From Acidobacteriota bacterium (GTDB taxonomy: Bacteria; Acidobacteriota; UBA6911; RPQK01; DATIPO01), in assembly GCA_035471785.1 (NCBI GenBank), contig DATIPQ010000038.1, positions 62,001 to 126,000 on the forward strand: a stretch of 64,000 nt of DNA, in the 5' to 3' direction. The position numbers and the translations under genes were made by a program. Below are positions 1-8,520 of the stretch, piece after piece. The notes beneath the pieces are model-generated. The model worked only from the letters and a program-made list of their open reading frames with translations. It did not search any database and had not been told where the DNA came from. Position 1 is the stretch's first letter. Each line of letters opens with the position of its first letter.

Positions 1-2
1 CC

Positions 3-1196
3 ATTACCGACTTCTCCGAGTTCTATTCCCAGTACGAATCCTTTCTCTCCAACGAGTCGGTGGTCAAAAAAGACAGGAAGAACAACGTCTGGCTTCCTTA
101 CGAGGCCAGCCGCGGGTGCTGGTGGGGAGCTAAGCACCATTGCACCTTTTGCGGCATCAACGGGGGCACCCTGACCTTCCGCGAGAAATCGCCGGACGTG
201 GTCATCAGCCAGTTGAATCAGCTCTTGGAAAAGCATCCCACCAACCGGGTCTGCATGGTCGACAACATCATGCCCTACACTTTCTTCAAGTCGCTGATTC
301 CGCGCATGCCCGAGGAAGTCTCCGACGTGCACATGTTCTACGAGCAGAAGGCCAATCTCTCCCTCGACCAGGTCAGGTCGCTCAAGGAGGCCGGCGTTGC
401 CGTCATTCAGCCGGGGATCGAGGCGCTCTCAAGTTCGCTTCTGCGCCGCATGGACAAGGGAGTCAAGGCCAAACAGAACATCGCCTTGCTCCGCTACGCC
501 CGCTCGGTGCGCCTGGGCGTCAACTGGAACCTGCTTTTCGGATTCCCGGGCGACAAGAAGAGCGACTACCTGGAGACGATGGCGCTGTTTCCCTTCCTCA
601 GCCACTTGCAGCCTCCCAACGGCTTCTACCGGCTCAGTCTCGACCGCTTCAGTCCCTACCACAGCAATTCCGAAAAATACGGAATCACGCGCAAATACCC
701 CTGGCCGGGATTGGAAGAGTTCCTGCCGGAGGGGGCCGACGCCATGAAGATCTCCTACCATTTCTTCGGCGACTACCAGAGCGATGCCATGAGCAACAGG
801 GACCTGATGGTCGAGATCCGCAACGAGATCAGGAAATGGCAGGAGAAATGGAACCAGCCCGAGCAACCGCGTCCGCTGCTGGAGGTCACTCCCCTGTCGC
901 GCGAGTACTACATGCTCATGGACACTCGTCCTCTGGAAGACCAGCGGCAAGTCCAGTTCTTCAACTGGGAGCAGACCATCGACCTCTTGACCGAGCATCC
1001 TCTGTCCCGCAAGGACGAACTGCAGTGGATGCTCGACTCCAATCTGGCCGTCATCGTGGACGAGCGCATCGTGCCGCTGGCCACGGCCTCGGCCAGCCTG
1101 ATCGAGGCGGCCGAACAAATGGCGCGCAGGAGACAACGCTCCCTGGACGTCGTCCTTCCCATCATTCAAAGCGAGCGATCCGAGTATGTCGCCTGA
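3..1196 (+). CDS. RiPP-maturation radical SAM protein, C-terminal part
   Basis: The reading frame is open through the left edge, so about 397 C-terminal residues of a larger protein are seen. A radical SAM cluster motif with the unusual spacing C-x7-C-x2-C (CWWGAKHHCTFCG) lies about 40 residues in. This spacing and its flanking residues are typical of the 'RiPP maturation radical SAM protein 1' family, whose full-length members carry an N-terminal cobalamin-binding domain and modify ribosomal peptides. The later part (PGIEALSSSLLRRMDKG, NLLFGFPGD) fits the rest of the SAM barrel. The precursor peptide and partner genes would lie left of the window. A GTG at 60 is internal and is unlikely to be the real start. 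A strong terminator follows the stop codon. Confidence 0.85.
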   Translation: MTDFSEFYSQYESFLSNESVVKKDRKNNVWLPYEASRGCWWGAKHHCTFCGINGGTLTFREKSPDVVISQLNQLLEKHPTNRVCMVDNIMPYTFFKSLIPRMPEEVSDVHMFYEQKANLSLDQVRSLKEAGVAVIQPGIEALSSSLLRRMDKGVKAKQNIALLRYARSVRLGVNWNLLFGFPGDKKSDYLETMALFPFLSHLQPPNGFYRLSLDRFSPYHSNSEKYGITRKYPWPGLEEFLPEGADAMKISYHFFGDYQSDAMSNRDLMVEIRNEIRKWQEKWNQPEQPRPLLEVTPLSREYYMLMDTRPLEDQRQVQFFNWEQTIDLLTEHPLSRKDELQWMLDSNLAVIVDERIVPLATASASLIEAAEQMARRRQRSLDVVLPIIQSERSEYVA

Positions 1197-1228
1197 AGGC
1201 GGCCGCTTGAGTCGATAGCCAGCTCCAG

Positions 1229-1267
1229 GCCCCGGTCAATCGCTTTTGGACCGGGGCTTTCCTTTTC
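1229..1267 (+). terminator. Rho-independent terminator of the radical SAM gene
   Basis: A perfect 9-bp stem (gccccggtc at 1229-1237, gaccggggc at 1249-1257) encloses an 11-base loop and is followed by a T-rich run (tttccttttc). It lies 32 bases after the stop codon of the radical SAM gene. Confidence 0.85.
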
Positions 1268-1462
1268 GCCCTCACTTCTTCCGCAAATCGCGGAACTTGA
1301 CACGACGAGACGAAATCTCGGTCATGCAGGCCCGAAATCGCCAACTGGCCCACTACGCTTCTCACGCAGGCCAGATCCTTCTTCATGGCCAAGCGGCTGC
1401 GCGGGGCCGGGAGACTTACACGATATCGCGTTCCCGGCCCCGATGCGCCGTCAGGACGCTGG

Positions 1463-1780
1463 CTACCAACGACCGCCGCGACGGCCTCCGCGGCCTCCTC
1501 CGCCTCCACCGCGGCCGCCCCCTCCGCCGCGGTCGCTGCGGGGACGGGCTTCATTGACCGTCAGAGCGCGTCCGCCGTGATCTTGGCCATTGAGTTCCTC
1601 GATGGCCGCATCAGCATCTTCCTCGCTCATTTCGACGAAGGCGAAGCCGCGAGGTCGACCCGTAGCGCGGTCGGTAGGCATGTGAACGGAGTTGACTTCT
1701 CCGTAGGCCTCGAAAAGATCCCTGACTTCGTCTTCATCAGAGCTGAAGGGCAGGTTTCCAACGTAGATTCTCTTTGTCAT
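1463..1780 (-). CDS. RRM-domain RNA-binding protein with glycine/arginine-rich tail
   Basis: This protein of about 105 residues is a single RNA recognition motif. RNP2 (IYVGNL) is at residues 4-9 and RNP1 (RGFAFVEM) at about 43-50. A low-complexity Gly/Arg tail of about 25 residues ends in RRGGRW. This is the architecture of the small bacterial and cyanobacterial Rbp proteins, which bind RNA and are often cold- or stress-regulated. The start MTKRIYVGNLPF at 1780 was chosen because family members begin just before RNP2; a slightly longer frame exists upstream. A short hairpin (1795-1810) sits in the leader just before the start. The gene stands alone. Confidence 0.9.
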   Translation of the reverse strand: MTKRIYVGNLPFSSDEDEVRDLFEAYGEVNSVHMPTDRATGRPRGFAFVEMSEEDADAAIEELNGQDHGGRALTVNEARPRSDRGGGGGRGGGGGGRGGRRGGRW

Positions 1781-2246
1781 TCCTGTTTCTCTCGCGCTCA
1801 AGCATGAGCGCTCTTTCGGTGGCTCTCGATCAGAGGACCCTGACTCTACTACCTCCTCGATATCCAGACACCGGCAAATCGGTTTCGTGAAGCACTAATG
1901 TGTAGTGAATTGGTCTCGGTGGGAAAACTGCGGAAGTCCGCGGCGCCTCATCCTCCATCAGGTCAGCAAAGCGCTACACTCCTTAAAACAGCCTGGAGAA
2001 TAGCACAATCAGCCGCCGTCAGCCAAGAAAATGAACTCGCGGCCCCCAAAAAAGAAGGCCTGGCGGCGAGCGCGAGACCTCTTGTCGCCGGCAGCGCGGC
2101 GATTGCAGCGGGTGGGGGAGGTCTGCCGGGCTGGCAGGTAGCGGGCCAAGGCGGCCGAATGCGCACCTTACCAGGCGCAAGCGCGAAGTCCGACATGCGA
2201 TGTGCGAATTCAGCTTTGGCGAGGGACGGCAGGGGGAGATTGGGGA
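1781..2246. other. Intergenic stretch, no supported gene
   Basis: About 465 bases between the RRM gene and the tRNA. Open frames here are GC-rich shadows that run through the tRNA. The only structure noted is a 6-bp inverted repeat (cgctca 1795-1800, tgagcg 1805-1810) in the presumed leader of the RRM gene. Confidence 0.4.
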
Positions 2247-2334
2247 TGGTGCCGGAGGGGAGATTCGAACTCCCACGAGGGTAAACCTCACTGCGCCCTG
2301 AACGCAGCGCGTCTGCCAGTTCCGCCACTCCGGC
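2247..2334 (-). tRNA. tRNA-Leu (anticodon CAG)
   Basis: On the minus strand the 7-bp acceptor stem GCCGGAG/CTCCGGC encloses a D arm, an anticodon arm CTGCG-TTCAGGG-CGCAG (anticodon CAG, reading CUG), a long class II variable arm and a T arm with GTTCGAATC. The 3' ACCA is encoded. The length of 88 and the long variable arm fit tRNA-Leu. Confidence 0.97.
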
Positions 2335-2384
2335 ACGTGACTGGCGAAGCCGCGGCAGAATCCGCGGCCCCAAGGCAAAGGAGA

Positions 2385-2413
2385 AGTGTACAGGAATCCG
2401 ATGCACTTGTTAA
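2385..2413 (-). promoter_or_regulatory. Sigma-70 promoter of tRNA-Leu
   Basis: Minus-strand TTAACA (2408-2413) and TACACT (2385-2390) are separated by exactly 17 bases. They lie about 50 bases upstream of the mature tRNA 5' end. Confidence 0.7.
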
Positions 2414-2474
2414 GTGGCTGACTGGAAAAAACGCCGATTGACGACCGTGGGGCGGAGAAGGCACATTAGGCCGC

Positions 2475-3549
2475 ATGGACCCGGTGACGCACACTTTTGT
2501 GGGGGCGGCGATGGGGGAGACGGGGTTGAGGGGGACGACCGCCTTTTCCCGCGCCACCCTGATTGTGGCCGCCAACCTGCCCGACGTGGACGGGATCTGC
2601 TACTTCATCGGTCAAGACCTCTCGCTCTACGTGCGCCGGGGCTGGACGCACGGGGTGCTGGCCATGCTGGTGATGCCCCTGCTGCTGGCGGGTCATCGGC
2701 TTGGCCCGCCTGCTGGGACATCAAGCGCGGCTCGACCGGCGCTGGGTTGTGGGCCTCAGCTACCTGGGATTCCTCAGCCATCCCGCGCTGGACTGGCTCA
2801 ACAACTACGGAGTGCGCCTGCTCATGCCTTTCGACGGCACCTGGTACTACGGCGATACCCTCTTTATCGTCGACGTCTGGATTTGGGCGATCCTGGGGGG
2901 ATTCCTCTTTCTGCGGCGTTCGCGCAGCAGCCGATGGCCCGCCCTGCTGTGGACGCTCCTGGCGATCTTGGCCACGGCCGCCGTAGTTCTGGGACCGGAA
3001 CGCGGGCAGCTTCCCTTTCAGCTTCTTTGGCTGGCGGCCATGGCGGCCCTGGTGGTGCTGGACTGGCTGCGTCCCCAGGCCCTCGCGCGTCCTCGGGCGG
3101 CAGCAGCGGCCCTGGCGCTGGCGCTCGTCTACATCTTCTTAAACCGGGGGGTGACCGCCTGGGCCGAATCGACGGCCCTCAGCCAGATGGCAGCAGGCGG
3201 TCAAGAGGTGGAGAAACTGATGGCCTCGCCCGTCCCCCTGAATTTCCTGCTGCGCGACGTAGTGGTGCAGACCCCGGTCGGCTACCGTTTCGGCACCTTC
3301 TATCCACTGGCCGAACCGCGCCTGCGAATGGCTTCCCGGCTGATTCCCAAGCCGCCTCGGACTCCGAGCGTGAGCCGCGCCTTCCAGCAGCCCCAGGTGT
3401 GCGGGCTGGTCAACTGGGCCCGCTTTCCCTGGGTGGTTGTGGAACACGCTTCCCGCACCGACCGGGTCTACATCATGGACGCCCGCTACAGGCGGACGCC
3501 GGGCACCGGTTTCGGCGGCGCCGTGGTGGAACTGGAGGCGCCCCGCTGA
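2475..3549 (+). pseudogene. Membrane-bound metal-dependent hydrolase (YdjM/DUF457-like), frameshifted
   Basis: The first 71 codons from ATG 2475 (MDPVTHTFVGAAMGE..., RRGWTHGVLAMLVMPLLLA) and the later part in another frame (VIGLARLLGHQ..., LGFLSHPALDWLNNYGVRLLMPF) together make one inner-membrane hydrolase of the YdjM/PF04307 type. The family's conserved HTF, WTHG and HPxLDxxNxYG motifs fall on both sides of the break. A net +1 shift occurs near 2689-2692, in a short G run. Downstream there are several hydrophobic segments and a soluble C-terminal domain without a recognised fold. The rest of the frame is intact and looks constrained, so a sequencing or assembly error, or a very recent mutation, is as likely as an old pseudogene. 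Confidence 0.75.
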
Positions 3550-3639
3550 AACCGGCTCCTCCCGCCCTGCGTCCCACACTGAGTTCCCAATTGGTAGACT
3601 GAGCGTTCCGAGGCTCAAAGGCAAAAACGACGGCCCTCC

Positions 3640-4725
3640 ATGAACAAACTACCGGCAGCGCGGATCTGGAAGGATGAAAGGCCGCTTGAACTGCAGTACG
3701 GCTCGCGCCTGCAGCCCATTGAAGTCGCCTACGAAACCTGGGGACGCCTCAATGGCGAGCGCGACAATGCCGTCCTCATCCTGCCCGCCTTCTCGGCCCA
3801 CTCTCACGCCCGCTCCAGCGCCGCCGACCCCAAGCCGGGATGGTGGGAGGCCATGATCGGTCCGGGACTGGCTTTCGACACCGATCGCTGGTACGTCGTC
3901 TGCGCCTCGCTGCTGGGAGGATGCTACGGAACCACCGGACCGCCCTCCCTCAACCCCTCCACGGGACGCTCCTACGCCGCCGACTTTCCCATCATCTCGG
4001 TGCGCGACATCGTCAACGTGCAGGCCCGTCTGCTCGACCACCTGGGCATCGACCGGGTGCAGGCTGCCGCCGGCGGATCCCTGGGAGGCATGGAAGCCCT
4101 GGAACTGGCCGTGCACCATCCCTCCCGCGCCGCCAAGATCATCGCACTGGCCGCCACCGAGCGGACGCGTCCCTACACCGCCACCATCCGCCGCATCGGC
4201 CGCCTGGCCATCATGTCCGATCCCAAATTCAAGGACGGATACTACGACGAGCAGCCCGCCAGCGGACTCAAGCTGGCTCGGGAGCTGGGCACCATCTACT
4301 ACCGTTCGCGCAGCGAATTCAACCAGCGCTTTTCCTGCCGCCCGCTGGACGAAGACAACATCTCAATCGGAGGCATCAACTTCGACTTCGAGTCTTATCT
4401 CAATCACCAGGGCGGCAAGGCCCCCAAGCTCTTCGATGCCAACACCTACCTGCGGCTGTCGCTGGCCATGGACCTGCACGACGTCACCCGCGGCTACGGA
4501 AGCGTGACGGCGGCCTTTTCGCGGGTGCAGGCCGAGTCCTACATCGTCGGCACCCAGCAAGACCTGCTCATTCCCATCGACGAGCAGGAAGGCATCTACA
4601 AGGCTCTGCGCTCGGTGGGCAAGAAAGCCCACTACGACGAGATGTCGAGCCTCTACGGCCACGATGCCTTCCTCAAGGAATTCGACTGGATGACGCCCCG
4701 CATCCAGGAATTCCTGGCCTCCTAG
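3640..4725 (+). CDS. metX: Homoserine O-acetyltransferase family protein (MetX-like alpha/beta hydrolase)
   Basis: A 361-residue alpha/beta-hydrolase acyltransferase. The nucleophile elbow GGSLGGM places the catalytic Ser at 147. Asp308 (QQDLLIP) and His341 (YGHDAFL) complete the triad in the expected order. The segments NAVLILPAFSAHSHA and GCYGTTGPPSLNP match MetX and related acyl-CoA-dependent transferases, which acylate homoserine for methionine synthesis or, in some members, serine for cysteine synthesis. Acyl donor and acceptor cannot be told from sequence alone. No other methionine gene is adjacent and no SAM riboswitch was recognised upstream. The gene is convergent with the cytochrome gene, 16 bases away. 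Confidence 0.88.
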   Translation: MNKLPAARIWKDERPLELQYGSRLQPIEVAYETWGRLNGERDNAVLILPAFSAHSHARSSAADPKPGWWEAMIGPGLAFDTDRWYVVCASLLGGCYGTTGPPSLNPSTGRSYAADFPIISVRDIVNVQARLLDHLGIDRVQAAAGGSLGGMEALELAVHHPSRAAKIIALAATERTRPYTATIRRIGRLAIMSDPKFKDGYYDEQPASGLKLARELGTIYYRSRSEFNQRFSCRPLDEDNISIGGINFDFESYLNHQGGKAPKLFDANTYLRLSLAMDLHDVTRGYGSVTAAFSRVQAESYIVGTQQDLLIPIDEQEGIYKALRSVGKKAHYDEMSSLYGHDAFLKEFDWMTPRIQEFLAS

Positions 4726-4741
4726 CATAGCAAGCTGCCGC

Positions 4742-5764
4742 TCAGAAGATCTGGGAAGCCACTTCGACTTCGGACTCCTCGCCGCGCCGATGGAAGATCT
4801 TGATCCGGATTCCTCCCGGGTCGCCGGCGGGAAAGGGGACGCTCACCTCCACCGTGTCGCCCAACTCCAATCGAGCCGCCTGATCCAAGTCGCGTGAGGT
4901 GGTCTCGACGGCCGTATCGCCCTCCATGCGGGCGATTTCAATGCGGTAGCGGCTGGTGGGCCAGACCTGAAGCGGGTGCCCCACCTTGGCGTTGGTGATA
5001 CGCAGCGTCGAGCCTTCCAGCACCATCACCAGGGCTTCCTGGAGCATGTCGTAACGCTCGCCCGAAAAGGTATGTTCGCCCACCTGCCGCTCCGGCAGAT
5101 GCTTGAAGGAGGCGAACTGCACGAGGCGCTCCTGGCGGGCCGGCATGTGGCACGATCCGCAGTCGCTCTTGCCGAAGGCGAACTGAAAAGCGCGGGCATT
5201 GGCGTGATGGAACTCGGGATCAGGCGAACCGCCGGGCCGATAGTCCTCGGCCGCGCGGCCGTGGCAGGCCGAGCACAAGCGGAAGCTGCGGAAATCCGCG
5301 ACCTCGATTCCGCTATGGGCCGCATCGGTGTGAAAGGGCCCCAGGAAGTCGTTGCCGTGTCCGCTGGGACGGAGCACTTCGATGAAGTGACAGGAGGCGC
5401 AGGAAACGCCGTCCTCCAGATCGCTTTCGCGTCCCGGGGCGCGCGTGGCCAGTAGAGCCTGGAAGGGAGGAGGCTCCTCGCCCTTGTCGGGAATCAAATC
5501 GGCCTGCTTCCAGACCGTTTCAGGAGCGTGGCAGGAGGAGCAGAACCGGGCGTTTCCAAAACGTTCCAGTTGAGCTTGAAAATTCTCGCCGGACCAAGCC
5601 TTGGAATGGGCTGAACGGGTCCATTCGCGATGAGTCTTGCGATGGCAGACTCCGCAGTCCTGGGCCCGTTGCGCATAGGCGGCGCCCAGGAACCCCATCA
5701 GAACCATTCCGTACAGAATCCAGCGCAGGTGTTTCTTGAAATCGATGTATGCAGTGGCGGACAT
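4742..5764 (-). CDS. Multiheme cytochrome c with five CxxCH motifs
   Basis: A 340-residue exported protein: a short basic N-terminus, a hydrophobic segment ending in AAYAQ (about residues 15-31) as signal peptide, then five heme-binding motifs at residues 37 (CGVCH), 75 (CSSCH), 122 (CASCH), 164 (CSACH) and 202 (CGSCH). Extra His residues could be distal ligands. The arrangement resembles the cytochrome c554/c' group found in periplasmic electron transfer. After the last heme about 130 residues form a heme-free beta-rich domain (LRITNAKVGHPLQVWPTSRYRIE). A strong Shine-Dalgarno (ggagg) precedes ATG 5764. No reductase partner is next to it, so the electron acceptor is unknown. Confidence 0.88.
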   Translation of the reverse strand: MSATAYIDFKKHLRWILYGMVLMGFLGAAYAQRAQDCGVCHRKTHREWTRSAHSKAWSGENFQAQLERFGNARFCSSCHAPETVWKQADLIPDKGEEPPPFQALLATRAPGRESDLEDGVSCASCHFIEVLRPSGHGNDFLGPFHTDAAHSGIEVADFRSFRLCSACHGRAAEDYRPGGSPDPEFHHANARAFQFAFGKSDCGSCHMPARQERLVQFASFKHLPERQVGEHTFSGERYDMLQEALVMVLEGSTLRITNAKVGHPLQVWPTSRYRIEIARMEGDTAVETTSRDLDQAARLELGDTVEVSVPFPAGDPGGIRIKIFHRRGEESEVEVASQIF

Positions 5765-6104
5765 GGGATTCCTCCTCTCCGTTGAAGAGCATGACGCTCA
5801 CTCCACTTTTGAGTGCATGGCTCATGCCATCCATGTCATCCCGAAAGTCGCCTTTCGACAACCGTTTGCAGGCCTGTGCCCGGGGCGGGCGAGTCATTTC
5901 ACCCTGTGGCGGTCAAATCACTCATTCCCGAGGAAACGCTCCAGACTTGGGGCAGGACGGCGGACAGCCTCCCAGCGGGCCAGATTTTTTGGTCCATTGC
6001 GCCCGCTTCTGCGTCTAAAGGACGAATTCCCGCAACGCTGCTGATGGCTATGACAGTGATCGGCTACAGTCTTGGATGATAAGATGACATTACGAAGGGT
6101 GGTC
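5765..6104. other. Intergenic stretch between divergent genes
   Basis: About 340 bases hold the presumed divergent promoters of the cytochrome gene and the export operon. The ribosome-binding site of the cytochrome gene is at 5769-5780. No RNA gene or convincing protein-coding segment was seen. Alternative starts of the next gene at 6072 (TTG) and 6084 (ATG) fall here. Confidence 0.4.
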
Positions 6105-8501
6105 ATGCTTATGCGCCTACAATCTCTGAAGCGATTGACCCTCCTGCTCTTTCTCTCCACAGCCGGGATGGCCGCCGGGATGGCGGCCTCCTTTGCGGGC
6201 TCGGCCTCGGACGACCAGAGAAGTGTAGGCGAGCCGCTCGAAGTCGAGAAGAGGGCCTGGACCTCGTACAAGACCTTCAGCGGGGATCTGAAGGCCTTTA
6301 ACTCGTCCGTCGTCACGGCTCCCAGCGTTTCCCGCATCTGGAACTTCACCATCACCTACCTGATTCCCGAGGGCACTCAGGTAGCACCAGGCGAGGTGCT
6401 GGTGCGTTTCGACGCCAGCGACCTGGAATTGGAGCGCCTGGAGAAAGAAAAAGAGAAAGAAGAGGCCCGTCTTAAGGTCGACCAGAAGGAAGCCGAGATC
6501 GAAACCCGTCGTCAGGACCTCCTGCTGGAGGTGGCTCAAGCTGAGAAAAATCTCAAAGTGGCTCGGTTGGACGCCGATATCCAGCCCGGACTCATCGCCC
6601 GCAGCGAGCTGGAAGAGAGGCGCTTCGAGCTGGAGCGGGCCGGGGTGGCCCTGGAAAAAGCGCGCGAGCGCCTCCACAACCTGGAAGAGAGCGCCCAAGC
6701 GGAAATGGCTGTGGCCCGCCTCGACTACGAGAAGGCCGACCTGGAATTGCGGCGCATCGTCACCGACCTGAAGCAGATGGAGGTGCGGGCTCCGGCCCCG
6801 GGCATCGTGCTCTACGCCGACGACTGGCGCACCGGACGCAAGATCCAGTCGGGCGACCAGGTGCAGAAGGGCTTCAGGCTGATTCACCTGCCCAACCTTG
6901 AGCAAATGGTCGTGGAAGCCCGCGTTCACCATCCCGATGTACGCGGATTGGAACTGAACACCCCGGTGGAAGTCGTTCTCGATGCCTATCCGGGAAACGT
7001 CTTCAAGGGCTATCTTCACACCCTCCCCGAGGCCGCCAAGTCGCGCAGCTTCAATTCCAGCTTCAAGTACTTCATCATGAAGATCATGTTGGAGGAAGTC
7101 GACTACGACCTCATGAAACCGGGCATGACGGCCCGCGTACGCATGCCCTTCGAGCGTCCCGAGTCGCTGCTCATCCCACGCCCGGCCCTGATCCTTCAGC
7201 CTGACGGTAAAACCACCGTCCGCCTGGCCTCCGACGGCAGCTTGGTCGAGGTCGAGGTGCTGGAGGCCGGGGAGGACATGCTGGCGGTGGAAGGCGATCT
7301 CTCGCCGGGAGACGTTCTCAGTCCCCCCCGAGGGGGCGTGCAGTCCGATCGCCACCAGGAGATCGAGTGGATCACCGTCCAGCGCGATGATCTGGACTTC
7401 AACATCAGCGGCAGCGGGCAGTTACGGGCCCAAAAGTCGGTCTTCATCCGTCCCCCGGCCCTGCCTCATTCCTGGAACTACAAGATCGCCCGCCTGGCTC
7501 CCGAGGGTATCACCGTCGAGGAGGGCGACTTCGTGGTGCAGTTCGATCCCACCGACTTCCTCAAGCGCCTGCGTCAGGAACAGGGCGACCTTTCCCGGGT
7601 CCAGAAAGAGATCGAACGTCACAGCAACAATTCCCAACTGCAGATCAAGGATCTGGAACTGCAGTTGGAGCAAGCCAAGGTCGAGAAGGAGAAAGCCGAA
7701 ACCAAACTGGTCACGGCACGCCAGTTCGAGTCCAACCGCGAGGTGGTCAAGGCCCGCCACGAGGCCGAGTTCGCCGATTTCAAGGTGGAGGCCCTGGCAA
7801 AGAAACTGGCTTCTCTCAAGTCCTCCACCCAGCTTCAGCTCAAGACGCTGGAAGACAAGGCCCGCTTCTACGAGGCCCGGGTCCAGGCCTCTCAAAAGGC
7901 TGTCCAGAGCCTGACCGTCACCGCTCCCATTTCGGGGGTTCTGGTCTATCGTCCCAATTGGAACAACGAAAAGAAGCAGGTAGGCGACCAGGTTTCCATC
8001 TACGACACCTTCCTGGGCATCCCCGACATGGATACCCTGCGGGTGGAAGGCCAGGTGGCCGAGGTGGACGCCGGAAAGCTGCGCCTGGGCCAGTTCGTGG
8101 AAGTGACCCTTGACGCCTTGCAGGAACGCAGCTTCAGCGGACGCGTGGTGGAAATCGGCACCATCTTCAACCAGGTTTCGCCGACCCAGACCGCCAAGGT
8201 CCTGCCCATCATCGTGGAGTTGGACAAGGTCGACACCGAGCGGATGCGTCCCGGAATGGCCGCCCGCCTCGAGGTGGCCATAGAGCGCTTCGAGGACGTC
8301 ATCGCCGTTCCTCTGGCCGTCATTCAGACCGACGAAGAAGGCGGCTCTTACGTGTGGGTGCGAGGCGACGGCAGCAGAGCCGTCAAACGCAGCGTCAAGG
8401 TAGGCAAAGACAACGGAATCGTGGCCATTATCGAAGAGGGCCTGCAGGAGGGCGACCAGGTCGCCGAACGTCCTCTGCAAGCCGCCGCAACGGCCCCTTG
8501 A
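6105..8501 (+). CDS. Double membrane fusion protein (two HlyD-type adaptors fused in tandem)
   Basis: A protein of about 798 residues with a signal peptide (QSLKRLTLLLFLSTAGMAAG). It is followed by two complete periplasmic adaptor modules, each with a lipoyl-like half (GEVLVRFDASD in module 1, DFVVQFDPTD in module 2). Each then has a long charged coiled-coil hairpin, the second lipoyl half (VRAPAPGIVLYADDW; VTAPISGVLVYRPNW) and beta-barrel domains. Module 1 spans about residues 30-410 and module 2 about 415-798. Ordinary adaptors have one module in 350-450 residues. The two copies share the same order and key phrases but have diverged. A further adaptor and a MacB-like permease follow, so it should act in tripartite export. 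Starts at 6072, 6084 and 6111 are also possible; 6105/6111 keep a clean signal peptide behind aagggtgg. Confidence 0.85.
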   Translation: MLMRLQSLKRLTLLLFLSTAGMAAGMAASFAGSASDDQRSVGEPLEVEKRAWTSYKTFSGDLKAFNSSVVTAPSVSRIWNFTITYLIPEGTQVAPGEVLVRFDASDLELERLEKEKEKEEARLKVDQKEAEIETRRQDLLLEVAQAEKNLKVARLDADIQPGLIARSELEERRFELERAGVALEKARERLHNLEESAQAEMAVARLDYEKADLELRRIVTDLKQMEVRAPAPGIVLYADDWRTGRKIQSGDQVQKGFRLIHLPNLEQMVVEARVHHPDVRGLELNTPVEVVLDAYPGNVFKGYLHTLPEAAKSRSFNSSFKYFIMKIMLEEVDYDLMKPGMTARVRMPFERPESLLIPRPALILQPDGKTTVRLASDGSLVEVEVLEAGEDMLAVEGDLSPGDVLSPPRGGVQSDRHQEIEWITVQRDDLDFNISGSGQLRAQKSVFIRPPALPHSWNYKIARLAPEGITVEEGDFVVQFDPTDFLKRLRQEQGDLSRVQKEIERHSNNSQLQIKDLELQLEQAKVEKEKAETKLVTARQFESNREVVKARHEAEFADFKVEALAKKLASLKSSTQLQLKTLEDKARFYEARVQASQKAVQSLTVTAPISGVLVYRPNWNNEKKQVGDQVSIYDTFLGIPDMDTLRVEGQVAEVDAGKLRLGQFVEVTLDALQERSFSGRVVEIGTIFNQVSPTQTAKVLPIIVELDKVDTERMRPGMAARLEVAIERFEDVIAVPLAVIQTDEEGGSYVWVRGDGSRAVKRSVKVGKDNGIVAIIEEGLQEGDQVAERPLQAAATAP

Positions 8502-8520
8502 AGGAGGAAGGCAACCCGAC

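Noticed and set aside
3550-3639. SAM riboswitch before the MetX-like gene
   Set aside because: Only 90 bases are available and no S-box-like conserved stems were seen.
6117-7355. Long open frame antisense to the double membrane fusion protein
   Set aside because: Composition (His/Gln/Leu/Gly rich, no domain) is typical of the complement of a GC-rich gene; the plus strand encodes a clear adaptor.
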